38,785 bases of DNA. It comes from Rikenellaceae bacterium (GTDB lineage Bacteria; Bacteroidota; Bacteroidia; Bacteroidales; Rikenellaceae). The notes beneath the pieces are model-generated. The model was not told where the DNA came from. It was given only the letters and a program-made list of their open reading frames with translations, and did not search any database. Below, piece after piece: positions 17,784 to 26,718 of the stretch. Position 1 is the stretch's first letter. Each line of letters starts with the position of its first letter. Both the position numbers and the translations under genes were made by a program. The DNA lies in the NCBI GenBank assembly GCA_030529085.1, contig JAUMXM010000009.1, positions 16,372 to 55,156 on the forward strand, given 5' to 3'.

Positions 17784-20700
17784 AAGGCTCGTTTGGTCAA
17801 AATATAGAGGGTTTCGGAGGTCGAGCGATCACACGCCTCGGTGTGCATCTCCAGGCCGGCTTCGGCTGCCACAGCCTCCATCCAGGCACGACTGACAAAT
17901 TGCAGCGGCTCCTCCGTGCGATTGAATTTCAGGATCTTCGTAGACCACCACTCGGTACGCAGAATCGTAGCGTGGCGCTCGTTCGAACGCGACACATCGC
18001 CATCGCGCACCACGATACAACCTCCGGCATTGAGGGCGGCAGCAGCGCGCAACAGCACCTCACGCTGACCCTCGGTTGAGATGTAATGGAGGCTGTCGTT
18101 GAACAGGAAAGCATCGGCAGGGGCAAACACCTTGGTGCGCATATCGGCCTGCTCGAAACGCAGGTGCTCCGAACAGAGGTAGCAGTGCGAGGCGCGGGCG
18201 ATCTTCTCGGCATCGTAATCAAGACCCAAAATCCGACGTTCGGGGGCCAGGAGCGAGAGCATCATCGAGAGCTGCCCGTGGCCACAACCCACATCGGTAA
18301 TCACCGCCTCGCGCGGCAGGATGCGATGCCAGAAGGCATAATAGCCATCCAGACGACACTTGATGCGGATATACCACTCCAAGACGGGTCCCTTGTAGAG
18401 GAAACACCCATGCAACGAAGAGCGGATATTGGGATTCTTGGGGGTGTTGTAGCTCGCCACCAACGCCTCATAACGCGCCTTCATCATACTGCGCACCGCC
18501 TTGGATTGGGTGCGGTAGTCGGACGAAGGGGCGATGCGTGCCATCGTATCGGTTGCGAGCCAGCCACGACGAATGTGGAAGCCCGTGCGCTTGGACGAGA
18601 CCATGCCGGCACCGTAGATCACCATCGGCAGGAGCTCGATACCGAGCTTATCGGCCAGGTAGAAGGCCCCCTTGTGGAAGCGGCCAATGCGACCATCGAC
18701 CGAACGTGTCCCCTCGGGGAAGATGACCACCGAGTAGCCCTCCTCGACACGCGGGCGGAGCTCCTCGACCAGCCGCTCGTAGCCATCGGCTGCGTGGTAG
18801 CAGTCGGCATAGCGGACGATGCGCCCGAAGAAGGGCGAGTGCCACACCCAGCTGTTGGTCACCATCACCAGGCGCGGCGAAGTGGAGAGCATCAGCAGAA
18901 TATCGATGAAGGATTGGTGGTTGGCGATGATAACCGAGGGACGGCGGTAATCCTCAGCAACGAGGTTGCGTCGAATCGTCTTTACGATCGGCATGGTGGC
19001 CAGGAACAGCCGCGTAAAGCGATAGACGGCGGCATGGAACAAAGCCTTGCGGCGAGCCTGCTTGATCGGCAGTAGGCTGAGCACCAAGATCAGGAGTTGC
19101 AACAGGATGCAACCCACCAAAAAATAGAGAAACGCATAGATCGACACCAGCACCGAGAACAAGGTATAAGGCGGTGTGCGATGTTTGATTTGCGAATTGA
19201 CAAGCAGACGGAACAAGAAGGGCTGCAACGTATAGGCCACCAAGACCACAACCGACATGCCCAACATCGAGATCAATGCAATCGACTTCAGCGCCGGATG
19301 TTTGGCCAGAATCAACACACCCATACCCACCACCGTCGTGAAGGCCGAGAAGAAGATGGCCGTCTTGTGGGTAGTGAGTACCTTTTCGCCCTTCGTATAG
19401 TCGGCCAGGAGGCCATCCATGATGAAGATCGAGAAGTCGTCGCCAATACCGAAAATAAAGGTAGCCAGGATGATGTTGACGATGTTGAAACGAATATCGA
19501 AGAGCGCCATCAAGGCCAAGATAATGACCCATGTAATACACATCGGCAGGAAGGTCATCAGCGCCAATTCGATGCGACCATACGAGATCAAGAGGGCTAC
19601 AAAGACGATCAGCGAGGAGATCAAGAGCAGGAAGTTGAAATCGTCGTTGGCCGTCTCGACCATCTGTGCCGAGAAGTAGCCGCGATCGATAATCGAGCTG
19701 TTGCCCACAGCGCGAATTGCGGCATAGACAGCCTCCTTCTTGTCGGGATCCAACTCCACACGGCTCACCAACAACAGACGATCCTCCGTGTTGTTGATCC
19801 AATCCGAGAAGACCGGCACATCGGAGAGCTCCTCATTGCTGTAGCGACACACCTCGTAGGGGCGCGTGAGGAGCTCCTCGAAGCGGGGGAAAGCCCCGTC
19901 ACGGAATCCTGCGGCACGCGAGGCGCGCTCGAAGGCTTCGAGGGTCGGGGTGCGGTGCTCCTGCCAGAAGGCATTCCAACGGGCAATGCGACGCTCCTGC
20001 TCCTCGAGCGGGATGATAAAGTCGTTGACGGCACAATAGCTCGATATGCCACCAACCTGCAGCAGCGAGTCGGCCACCGTTGCCAGGCGATCATAGCTCA
20101 TCAGGGTCTGGTGGGCATCGGCATGCGAGGTGACCAGATATGTCTGGCGCGAGGCATCGCCCATCGCCTCCTCGAGTCGCTCTTCGGCCTCGATAAGCGA
20201 TTGTGGCATGTAGTTCAACGAAGCCATGTTGCTGTCGAAGCCGGCATCGCGGTAGAAGAACAGACCGCCAATGGTCAGCGCCAACAACAACCCCACCGCC
20301 CAACGATTGCGTGCGTAGTCGTAGCTATTCAGCCGCTCGATACGGTGCATCAGGCGGCGCTGCACACCCTGCTGCATGCCCCCCAGGAAATGGGGCAGGA
20401 AAACCAGGCAGAAGAGGGTCGTACCAATCAACGAGAGGGCCGAGAAGAGTCCCAAATCGTGCAACAGAGCCGAGTGGGTAAAGAGCAAGGCCAGGAAGGC
20501 TCCGATGGTGGTCAGGCAGCCCACCGTCAACGGGTAGGTCAAATCCTCGATCACGCGGCGCGGATCGCCTTCGTGGTTGCTGTGCGAAACAACGTGGATC
20601 GAGTAGCTCAAGGCGATACCCAGAATCACGGCTCCGGCGCCAATCGCAATGGCCGACATCTCGCCCTGCACGAAGTAGATCACCGTCAAGGCAAAGAGCG

Positions 20701-21598
20701 CACCATAGATGGGCGGGGTGACCATCAGCGGAATGGCACGGCGACTGCGGAATGAGCAGAAGAGCACCCCGACAATCACCACGAGTGCCAACGAGAGGGT
20801 CAAGGCCGTATCGCGCTTGATCTGGCGGGCATTGTAGACCGCTACCACAGGGCCGCCAATCGCCTCGGCCTCGATGCCGAACTGCTCCTCAACGGCCTGC
20901 ATCTGCTCCTCGAGACGACTCACAAGGCGATCGTTCGAGCCGGTCGAACCCATGCCGTGCATGGGCGAGAGGAAGAGCAACAAGGAGCGCATATCGGCCG
21001 TAAAGAGCTGGCCTTCGTAGATCTCATAATCGGTGCCGGTCGCGAAGCGCTCGAAACGACGCATCAAATGGCTGCCGAGGGCCAACGGGTCGCGCTGCAC
21101 GACACTCCCCACGGCAATACCCGTAGCCGAGGTGAGCAGGCGGTAGGTCTGAGCGACCGATGCACGGATTCCCTCCTCGGTCAACTGACTCGCCATGCGC
21201 TCATAATCATCCTCCTCCAACCACAAGGGGAGGTAACGATAGACAAAGTCGGTTGTTGCACCGATCATCGAATCATCGGTAGCCGATGTCACGGCGGTCA
21301 ACAACCCCTCGTCGATCAATGTCGCAAGCGAATCGCTCAACGTATAGCCGGCCTCGACCAACAGATCGGCATCCTCGCCCGTGAGCATCACCACGATGCG
21401 ATCCTTGATCTTCAGATTTTCGAATACCTCTTGGCTATCCTTGCCACTGCCGTCGTCGAAAAACGAAGAGATATTCTCCTCGAAACGGACACGAACAGCA
21501 AACACAGCCAGCAGGATGACCGAGCCAACGAGGGTCAACCAAAAGGCGGTGCGGTGACGAGCGAACCTATCGTAGAGGGAGAGAAAGGGGTTATTCAT
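17780..21598 (-). CDS. Trifunctional fusion: MMPL/RND transporter - lysophospholipid acyltransferase - SAM methyltransferase
   Basis: A 1272-residue three-part protein. Residues 1 to about 800 form an MMPL/RND-type transporter with two sets of membrane helices separated by large periplasmic loops (first helix at about 18-36; IAIGAGAVILGIALSYSIHV and TFIFGIGDDFSIFIMDGLL are the family's TM4-type segments). Residues about 840-1060 form a PlsC-like acyltransferase with NHQSFID (H-x4-D, 893-899) and FPEGTR (about 968-973). Residues about 1080-1272 form a class I methyltransferase with the SAM motif DVGCGHGQ (about 1102-1109). The frame is continuous with no sign of a frameshift. In aryl polyene systems an MMPL protein is thought to move the lipid-linked product, so coupling acylation and methylation to export on one chain is plausible but unproven. 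Confidence 0.92.
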   Translation of the reverse strand: MNNPFLSLYDRFARHRTAFWLTLVGSVILLAVFAVRVRFEENISSFFDDGSGKDSQEVFENLKIKDRIVVMLTGEDADLLVEAGYTLSDSLATLIDEGLLTAVTSATDDSMIGATTDFVYRYLPLWLEEDDYERMASQLTEEGIRASVAQTYRLLTSATGIAVGSVVQRDPLALGSHLMRRFERFATGTDYEIYEGQLFTADMRSLLLFLSPMHGMGSTGSNDRLVSRLEEQMQAVEEQFGIEAEAIGGPVVAVYNARQIKRDTALTLSLALVVIVGVLFCSFRSRRAIPLMVTPPIYGALFALTVIYFVQGEMSAIAIGAGAVILGIALSYSIHVVSHSNHEGDPRRVIEDLTYPLTVGCLTTIGAFLALLFTHSALLHDLGLFSALSLIGTTLFCLVFLPHFLGGMQQGVQRRLMHRIERLNSYDYARNRWAVGLLLALTIGGLFFYRDAGFDSNMASLNYMPQSLIEAEERLEEAMGDASRQTYLVTSHADAHQTLMSYDRLATVADSLLQVGGISSYCAVNDFIIPLEEQERRIARWNAFWQEHRTPTLEAFERASRAAGFRDGAFPRFEELLTRPYEVCRYSNEELSDVPVFSDWINNTEDRLLLVSRVELDPDKKEAVYAAIRAVGNSSIIDRGYFSAQMVETANDDFNFLLLISSLIVFVALLISYGRIELALMTFLPMCITWVIILALMALFDIRFNIVNIILATFIFGIGDDFSIFIMDGLLADYTKGEKVLTTHKTAIFFSAFTTVVGMGVLILAKHPALKSIALISMLGMSVVVLVAYTLQPFLFRLLVNSQIKHRTPPYTLFSVLVSIYAFLYFLVGCILLQLLILVLSLLPIKQARRKALFHAAVYRFTRLFLATMPIVKTIRRNLVAEDYRRPSVIIANHQSFIDILLMLSTSPRLVMVTNSWVWHSPFFGRIVRYADCYHAADGYERLVEELRPRVEEGYSVVIFPEGTRSVDGRIGRFHKGAFYLADKLGIELLPMVIYGAGMVSSKRTGFHIRRGWLATDTMARIAPSSDYRTQSKAVRSMMKARYEALVASYNTPKNPNIRSSLHGCFLYKGPVLEWYIRIKCRLDGYYAFWHRILPREAVITDVGCGHGQLSMMLSLLAPERRILGLDYDAEKIARASHCYLCSEHLRFEQADMRTKVFAPADAFLFNDSLHYISTEGQREVLLRAAAALNAGGCIVVRDGDVSRSNERHATILRTEWWSTKILKFNRTEEPLQFVSRAWMEAVAAEAGLEMHTEACDRSTSETLYILTKRAL

Positions 21599-21608
21599 CG
21601 GTTTTTGT

Positions 21609-22793
21609 TTATTCGGTTATGGGCTTACGGCGGCATACAAGCATCACAATCCACCCCGCCACGGCGACCACCAAACCGGCCACCGAGGCCAGAGCGCAGC
21701 TCCCCACCAGGTAGTGTTTCAAGCTATCGGCAACCGCTTCGAAGGTGATTTGATCGATCGAAAGGAGCATCTCCTCACCAAAGAGGCGCGCTCCGAGCCA
21801 AAGGCTTCCGAAGAGGATGATGGGGATCATCGGCGGAATGCTCACATTCGAGAAGACCACCGCGACGATCTTGTTCAGGCGCAGGAAGTGGGCCGAGAGG
21901 GCGGCAAAAATCATCTGATAGCCCCACAAGGGGATAATACCGCAAAAGACGCCCCACCCCATCGCGGCAGCCATACGCAGGTTGCTGTCCGCGGTGTGGA
22001 TCAGCTGCTTGTCGAAGAAGTTGCGGATATTCTCGCGCGTGAGCGAGCGCAAGAATCGCCACGGATAGTAACACAAAAAGGCGATCAGCACCAGGAAGGT
22101 GTTGAGGATGCTGATGCGCGTAAAATCCTGCAAGGGACGGAAGTGCGAAACGCGCTCCCCCTCGGGTGGATAGTAGACCTTGATGGGGATGTTCTCGACC
22201 GGCACGCCACGCCAGGCAGCTCGCACGATGATCTCGACCTCAAATTCGTAGCGCGAGGTGATCAAGCGCAGGTTTTGCAGCTTGGCAAGCGGATAGAGGC
22301 GATAGCCCGACTGGGTGTCGGTGAGGCGGATACCCGTCTCGACGCGGTACCAGAAGTTCGAGAAGCGGTTGGCAAAGGTGTTCTTCGAGGGCATATTCTC
22401 GGCCGTGAGGTTGCGCGCACCAATCAAGAGGCTGTCGGGTTTTTCGGCAATGCGCTCCACGAAGCGCGGCAGGTCGTCGGCGTAGTGTTGGCCGTCGGAG
22501 TCGATCGTAATGGCGTAGCGGAAACCCAGCGCGTAGGCCTCCTTCAAGCCACACTTCAAAGCATGACCCTTGCCGCGATTCTCGGCGTAGTGGTAGATGC
22601 GAATCCCCTCGATCGACGCCAAGATCTGCTGTGTGGAGTCGGTCGATCCGTCGTTGACCACCAGGATATCCTCGGCGTAGTGTTTCACATCGGCAATGAC
22701 CGAGGCGATGGTTCCGGCGTTGTTATAGGTCGGAATCACCACGATGATGCCCAGGCTCTTCATGTGGGCGCGGCAGGTCGGTTGTTGCTCCAT
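21609..22793 (-). CDS. Family 2 glycosyltransferase fused to a DUF2062 membrane domain
   Basis: A 394-residue membrane-associated transferase. Residues about 15-235 form a GT2/DPM1-like catalytic domain with VVIPTYNNAGTI, NDGSTDST (47-54), the metal-binding IDSDGQH (DSD at 98-100) and DTQSGYRLYP. The C-terminal part holds at least three hydrophobic segments (NTFLVLIAFLCYYPW and later) and resembles DUF2062 (MGWGVFCGIIPLWGYQMI, SNVSIPPMIPIILFGSLWLG). It probably transfers a sugar to a lipid-linked intermediate at the inner face of the cytoplasmic membrane. ATG 22793 lies one base past the upstream dehydratase stop; an internal ATG at 22763 (MKSLGIIVV) is an alternative. The order dehydratase-GT-MMPL is typical of Bacteroidetes polyene clusters. 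Confidence 0.88.
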   Translation of the reverse strand: MEQQPTCRAHMKSLGIIVVIPTYNNAGTIASVIADVKHYAEDILVVNDGSTDSTQQILASIEGIRIYHYAENRGKGHALKCGLKEAYALGFRYAITIDSDGQHYADDLPRFVERIAEKPDSLLIGARNLTAENMPSKNTFANRFSNFWYRVETGIRLTDTQSGYRLYPLAKLQNLRLITSRYEFEVEIIVRAAWRGVPVENIPIKVYYPPEGERVSHFRPLQDFTRISILNTFLVLIAFLCYYPWRFLRSLTRENIRNFFDKQLIHTADSNLRMAAAMGWGVFCGIIPLWGYQMIFAALSAHFLRLNKIVAVVFSNVSIPPMIPIILFGSLWLGARLFGEEMLLSIDQITFEAVADSLKHYLVGSCALASVAGLVVAVAGWIVMLVCRRKPITE

Positions 22794-22794
22794 G

Positions 22795-23154
22795 CTATTC
22801 GATTTGAGCTTGTAGTTTGAGTATGATTTGCTCCTCGCGCTTTACCGTAGCGCGCAACTTTGCCCCCTCAATCGAGGCCTCGATGCGAATCTTGAGCCCC
22901 GCTTCGGGAATAAGCGCAGCGACAAATTTACATTCGCGCACCGTGCGGAAAAAACAGTTGCGATCGAGCGCGCGAGCACAAAGTTCGCGGATAAGGGTCA
23001 TCGTGCAGACCCCCGGCACGACGGGTTGCGCGGGGAAGTGCCCCGCATAGATGGCGTGGTCGGCATTGAGCACCACATCGGCCAGAAAGCCGTCATCGTG
23101 CTGCTCAAAGTGGTCTACGGTGTAAAAATCGCCCTCGAAACGCATCGCAGTCAT
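22795..23154 (-). CDS. FabZ-like hotdog 3-hydroxyacyl-ACP dehydratase (small)
   Basis: A 119-residue single hotdog-fold protein. The segment IYAGHFPAQPVVPGVCTM matches the catalytic signature of FabZ/FabA-type dehydratases, with His39 as the likely catalytic base and the VPGV helix start after it. It would remove water from the 3-hydroxyacyl intermediate in each extension round, giving the conjugated double bonds. The start codon shares a base with the LolA-like gene's stop (TAATG), showing tight coupling. A second, divergent dehydratase lies at 28840-29250; in the E. coli aryl polyene system two dehydratase-type proteins are also present. Confidence 0.85.
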   Translation of the reverse strand: MTAMRFEGDFYTVDHFEQHDDGFLADVVLNADHAIYAGHFPAQPVVPGVCTMTLIRELCARALDRNCFFRTVRECKFVAALIPEAGLKIRIEASIEGAKLRATVKREEQIILKLQAQIE

Positions 23155-23765
23155 TAGTTAAAGAGGTCGGCAGCGACCTCGCAGTTGAACTTCTTGTCGT
23201 AGAAACGGTAGGTGGTGCTGTCACCCGAAGCCTCCTCCATGCGGAGCATCGAGAGCGACATCGAAGCCTTGTCGAAGAGCATCACAATGGCATGCATACG
23301 GGCACTCATACGGCCGCGCGTAGGTTTCAGCTCGACGCGGTAGGTTGCACCCTCGTCGCTAATGGTCGGGGCAAAGCCCGCCGCCAGTGCACTCACATCG
23401 CCCGTCATGCAGGCCGAGAGGATGCGTTTAAGCTCCTTGAGCATCGGGTTGGCCTGGATGCGTACCGCCTGCTCGACACCTGCCGAGGAGATGCGGAACT
23501 GCGAGTCGGTCATCAGGATATAGTCGCCATCGTCGAAGACTAAGCGGATGCACTCGGGACGCAGGTAGTTGAAGGTGCCCTCCTTCTTGACCTCCGAGGC
23601 CAGGATCTGCATCGAGCGGCTCTGCTCGAAGCGGCACGAAATCGACTCGATGGTGTGGCTCTTGGCCGCCAATGCCTCGGCAAAGGCCTTTTCGGTTGCC
23701 GATTGCGCCACAGCCGTAAGGGTTGCCAAGAGGGTCGCAACAAGGATTATCAGTTTAGTTTTCAT
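23154..23765 (-). CDS. LolA-like periplasmic lipoprotein carrier
   Basis: A 203-residue secreted protein (signal MKTKLIILVATLLATLTAVAQ) with the LolA/LolB-like half-barrel pattern: FAEALAAKSHTIESISCRFEQ, then GTFNYLRPECIRLVFDDGDYILMTD. ATG 23765 is used because the only longer start is a TTG at 23780, deeper inside the upstream gene. It probably binds a hydrophobic product or lipid and carries it across the periplasm toward the outer membrane, working with the MMPL transporter. It is a pathway-specific relative rather than the housekeeping LolA, judged from its position in the operon. Confidence 0.85.
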   Translation of the reverse strand: MKTKLIILVATLLATLTAVAQSATEKAFAEALAAKSHTIESISCRFEQSRSMQILASEVKKEGTFNYLRPECIRLVFDDGDYILMTDSQFRISSAGVEQAVRIQANPMLKELKRILSACMTGDVSALAAGFAPTISDEGATYRVELKPTRGRMSARMHAIVMLFDKASMSLSMLRMEEASGDSTTYRFYDKKFNCEVAADLFN

Positions 23766-24453
23766 AGGCTTCAATTTCAAACAGGGAATCGACCGTCACG
23801 GCCGTATAGTTTTCGTTTTCGAGTTTTTGCAACAACATTTCGAGCAAGCAATCGGCCTCAGGCAGGCGGTCGTGGAGCAGAATCACCGCTCCGGGGTGCA
23901 GGCGGCGGGTAATGCGCGCCAAGACCTCCTCGCGGGGTGTTGCAACCACTGTATCGAACGAGCGCACCGACCACCCGATCGTCGTCAGCCCCATGCGTCG
24001 CACAGCGCGACCGATCATCGGATTCGTCACGCCATAAGGGGGGCGGAAGAGTTTCATCCGTCGTCCCGTCAGTGCTTCGACCTGCTCGCGCGCGTACGCG
24101 AGATCGGCTGCAATCGCGGCGGTCGAACGAAGCGGATCGAGGCCTCGGTGGTGAAGGGTATGGTTACCGAGCGTGTGCCCCTCGGCCACGATGCGGCGCA
24201 CCAAATCGGGGTGCTCGACGGCCTTGGCGCCCACCACAAAGAAGGTAGCCTTCGCCCCATAACGGCCGAGTAGCTCCAAGAGGCGCGGGGTCATCACGGG
24301 ATCGGGGCCATCGTCGAAGGTGATCGCCACGCGGCGTTCGTCGCCCGTTTTTCGACACAACGCCTTGAGGTAGAGCCCGCTATCGATCGAAGCAGAGCCC
24401 CACACCAGCCACCCGACAAGGGCAACAAGAACTATCGCAATCAGCCAACCCAT
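23755..24453 (-). CDS. Membrane-anchored NodB-type polysaccharide deacetylase-family protein
   Basis: A 232-residue protein with an N-terminal membrane anchor (about 3-19) and a NodB-fold catalytic domain. Metal and catalytic motifs are intact: TFDDGPD (45-51, with Asp47-Asp48), GNHTLHH (His98 and His102), RPPYG, and ILLHD near the C-terminus. The family removes acetyl groups from amino sugars, and the anchor suggests a periplasmic active site. Within a polyene operon it could trim a sugar acetyl group on the glycosylated lipid carrier made by the GT2 enzyme; this link is inferred. It overlaps its upstream neighbour by 13 bases. Confidence 0.9.
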   Translation of the reverse strand: MGWLIAIVLVALVGWLVWGSASIDSGLYLKALCRKTGDERRVAITFDDGPDPVMTPRLLELLGRYGAKATFFVVGAKAVEHPDLVRRIVAEGHTLGNHTLHHRGLDPLRSTAAIAADLAYAREQVEALTGRRMKLFRPPYGVTNPMIGRAVRRMGLTTIGWSVRSFDTVVATPREEVLARITRRLHPGAVILLHDRLPEADCLLEMLLQKLENENYTAVTVDSLFEIEAYEN

Positions 24454-25250
24454 CGCACTACGATTACCGTCGGAGTTCCCCCCAGCAGGGCGTTATAAAT
24501 TATCACTTCGCGTCGCTCGGCCGAAAGACGACGCGCAGCCTCGGCCACCAGGCGTGCCGTACGGGTCGGATAGAGCTCCCTCGTGCCATCGACGGCATAG
24601 ATCAGCTCGGCTGTCGGCTCCTCGCCGTAGCGTGCCAGGCACTCTGCTTCGGTGAGCGGCTCACTCGGAAAATCGAGGCGCGCAATGCGTGCCACCGAGT
24701 CGGTCGTGCGTTCCGCAGTCAGGGTCATAAAGGTGGCACCCTCGCCCAATTCGCCCTTTCGGCCAAGTCCCATACGCGTCAGGATGCGGTCGGCCGAGGG
24801 GATTCGCTCATCGAACGCTCCCAGCAGGATGCGTTGCGACTCACCATCGGATAGGCGCATCAGGCCGTCAAGGAGGGCATCCTCGAAGCTGTGCGAACGA
24901 TTGACGTAGGTTAGATTGTAGCAACGGTTGTGGCGCAAGAGGGCTATCTGGCCACCCACCGTGTTGAAGGTCGATTGGATGAAGGGGGTCGGGGTCAGCA
25001 GCTGCTCATCCGTGTCGATCAGGTTGCGCAGGAACTTCTCACTATCGGCCAGGCAGCCGTAGCCCGTAGCCGTGAGAATGGCATCGAGCGCATCGATTCC
25101 CTCGACACCCCCAACCGACTCGACAGCCGTCGAGACGGCCATCTTCACCACACGGCTCATACGACGGCGCAAAGCAGCATCGGGAATGAGCTCCTTCGGG
25201 TCGCGCTTGAGGTTATCGTGGCAGGCGATATGTTCTACATAGCACTCCAT
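24441..25250 (-). CDS. Degenerate N-terminal-half ketosynthase (chain-length-factor-like)
   Basis: A 269-residue protein that corresponds to the N-terminal half of a thiolase-fold ketosynthase (Ketoacyl-synt_2 / chain length factor type). IPDAALRRRMSRVVKMAVSTA and TPFIQSTFNTVGGQIAL match this group; the segment that carries the nucleophilic Cys in true ketosynthases reads QSTFNTVG, without Cys, and no C-terminal catalytic His motifs are present. It is therefore unlikely to condense by itself and may pair with the adjacent ketosynthase (25255-26433, 4 bases upstream) as a partner that limits chain length, as reported for aryl polyene KS-CLF pairs in other bacteria. Partner choice is inferred. 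Confidence 0.8.
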   Translation of the reverse strand: MECYVEHIACHDNLKRDPKELIPDAALRRRMSRVVKMAVSTAVESVGGVEGIDALDAILTATGYGCLADSEKFLRNLIDTDEQLLTPTPFIQSTFNTVGGQIALLRHNRCYNLTYVNRSHSFEDALLDGLMRLSDGESQRILLGAFDERIPSADRILTRMGLGRKGELGEGATFMTLTAERTTDSVARIARLDFPSEPLTEAECLARYGEEPTAELIYAVDGTRELYPTRTARLVAEAARRLSAERREVIIYNALLGGTPTVIVVRWVG

Positions 25251-25254
25251 AGCG

Positions 25255-26433
25255 TCACTGTTGGGTTAAGACCAGGGAGGAGCAGTTACCTCCAAAGCCG
25301 AATGAGTTGGAAATCACGGTGCGCACATCCACTCGTTGCAGGGTCGTAACGGGGGCTACGCCAAATCCCTCGATCGGGGTCGCAAAGCCAAGATTGGGAT
25401 AGATCACCCCACGCGCAATGGACAACGCGGCATAGACCGCCTCGATACCGCCGGCGGCAGCCAGGGTGTGGCCCGTGAAACCTTTGGTCGAGCTGAAGGG
25501 GGGCAGCTGCTCACCGAAGAGGCGCTTGAGAGCAGCCCCCTCCGAGCGGTCGTTGTTGCCCGTACCCGTGCCGTGAACATTGATGTAATCGACATCGGTC
25601 GGCGTAAGTTCCGCCCTGCGGAGCGCCTCGCTCATCGCCAGGAAGGCACCCTCACCCTCCTCCGAGGAGGCGGTTTGGTGGTGGGCATCGTTGCTGTTGG
25701 CAGCACCCGCCACATAGCAGTAGGGGTCGCGTTGCAACGCCTCGGCACGCTGCAAGAGCAGGTAGCCGGCACCCTCGCCCAGGTTCAGACCTGCGCGGCT
25801 CTCATCGAAGGGGCGGCAGGGCTTTTCGTCGAGGATCATCAGCGACTTGAAGCCGTTGAGCGTAAAGGCCGACAAGGCATCCGTACCACCCACCACAACG
25901 GCATCGACCACACCGTGGCGCAGCAGCTTCGCGCCGTGCATAATGGCATTGGCGGCCGACGAGCAGGCGGTGCTGATGGTCGTGCGGTAGCCACCCAGAC
26001 CGCAATGGTAGGCAATCGCCTCAGTCGAGGCGGCACAGTCGTGCATCCTTACATCGCGCAGACGGCCACTTCGCTCATCCTCCTTGAAGAGGCGGAAGAA
26101 GTGCTCCGTGAGATCCATACCCCCCACCGAGGTGGCCGAGACGAGTCCCACGCGGCGCAGATCGGTCAGACCAGCATCGCGCAACGCCTCACGCACGGCC
26201 AAAATACCCAGCAGGGCGGTACGCGAAAGGTGGCCCTTCGGCTCCAACGAGCAGCGACGGTGCAGCTCCTCGTTCGAGAGCGAAAGCTCGCCGACGGGGA
26301 TACGGTGCGAGCTCTGCAACAAGCTCGGGGTGAGCGAAATGCCACTCCGCCCCGCAACCAAGGCTGCGAAGTTCTCCTCCAGACCGACACCGAGGGCCGA
26401 GACGACACCTAAACCTGTGACCGCAATGCGCAT
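25255..26433 (-). CDS. Beta-ketoacyl-ACP synthase (FabB/FabF-like), complete catalytic triad
   Basis: A 392-residue type II ketosynthase. The Cys-His-His set is complete: STACSSA (Cys157), INVHGTGTGNND (His287) and STKGFTGHTLAAAGG (His322), with NSFGFGGNCSSLVL at the C-terminus. It would perform decarboxylative condensation with malonyl-ACP during polyene extension. Twelve bases separate it from the upstream carrier-protein gene and four from the downstream half-ketosynthase gene, so ACP-KS-CLF form a compact sub-block. Confidence 0.93.
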   Translation of the reverse strand: MRIAVTGLGVVSALGVGLEENFAALVAGRSGISLTPSLLQSSHRIPVGELSLSNEELHRRCSLEPKGHLSRTALLGILAVREALRDAGLTDLRRVGLVSATSVGGMDLTEHFFRLFKEDERSGRLRDVRMHDCAASTEAIAYHCGLGGYRTTISTACSSAANAIMHGAKLLRHGVVDAVVVGGTDALSAFTLNGFKSLMILDEKPCRPFDESRAGLNLGEGAGYLLLQRAEALQRDPYCYVAGAANSNDAHHQTASSEEGEGAFLAMSEALRRAELTPTDVDYINVHGTGTGNNDRSEGAALKRLFGEQLPPFSSTKGFTGHTLAAAGGIEAVYAALSIARGVIYPNLGFATPIEGFGVAPVTTLQRVDVRTVISNSFGFGGNCSSLVLTQQ

Positions 26434-26445
26434 CGTCGCTTCGTG

Positions 26446-26700
26446 TTATTGGCGGTTGGCCATCACATACTCGGCCAAGGTCTTGACCGAATAGAAGACG
26501 GGCTTCGCCTCGGCCGTGTTGGCCAGGCGCACACCGTAGTTCTTCTCCAGAATCAGGATAATCTCCAGCGCATCGATCGAATCGAGCCCCAGACCGTCAC
26601 CAAACAGGGGTGCCTCGGCGTCGATATCTTCGGGGGTAATATCCTCCAGGTTGAGCTCCTCGATCAGGTGCTCCTTGAGTTCAAGAATCAGTTTTTCCAT
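26446..26700 (-). CDS. Acyl carrier protein (polyene operon, second copy)
   Basis: An 84-residue acidic helical carrier protein. The phosphopantetheine site is GLGLDSIDALE with Ser41. It would hold the growing chain during extension. It shares little sequence with the other carrier protein of the operon (31280-31525) outside the attachment motif, so the two probably serve different partners. No phosphopantetheinyl transferase gene is present in the window, so a housekeeping enzyme must activate it. Confidence 0.95.
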   Translation of the reverse strand: MEKLILELKEHLIEELNLEDITPEDIDAEAPLFGDGLGLDSIDALEIILILEKNYGVRLANTAEAKPVFYSVKTLAEYVMANRQ

Positions 26701-26718
26701 TGTTCTATTGCTGTTTAA

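Noticed and set aside
19097-20755. 552-codon + strand frame inside the transporter fusion gene
   Set aside because: Gln/Arg/His-rich shadow with no recognisable domain; the minus-strand frame has membrane helices and family motifs.
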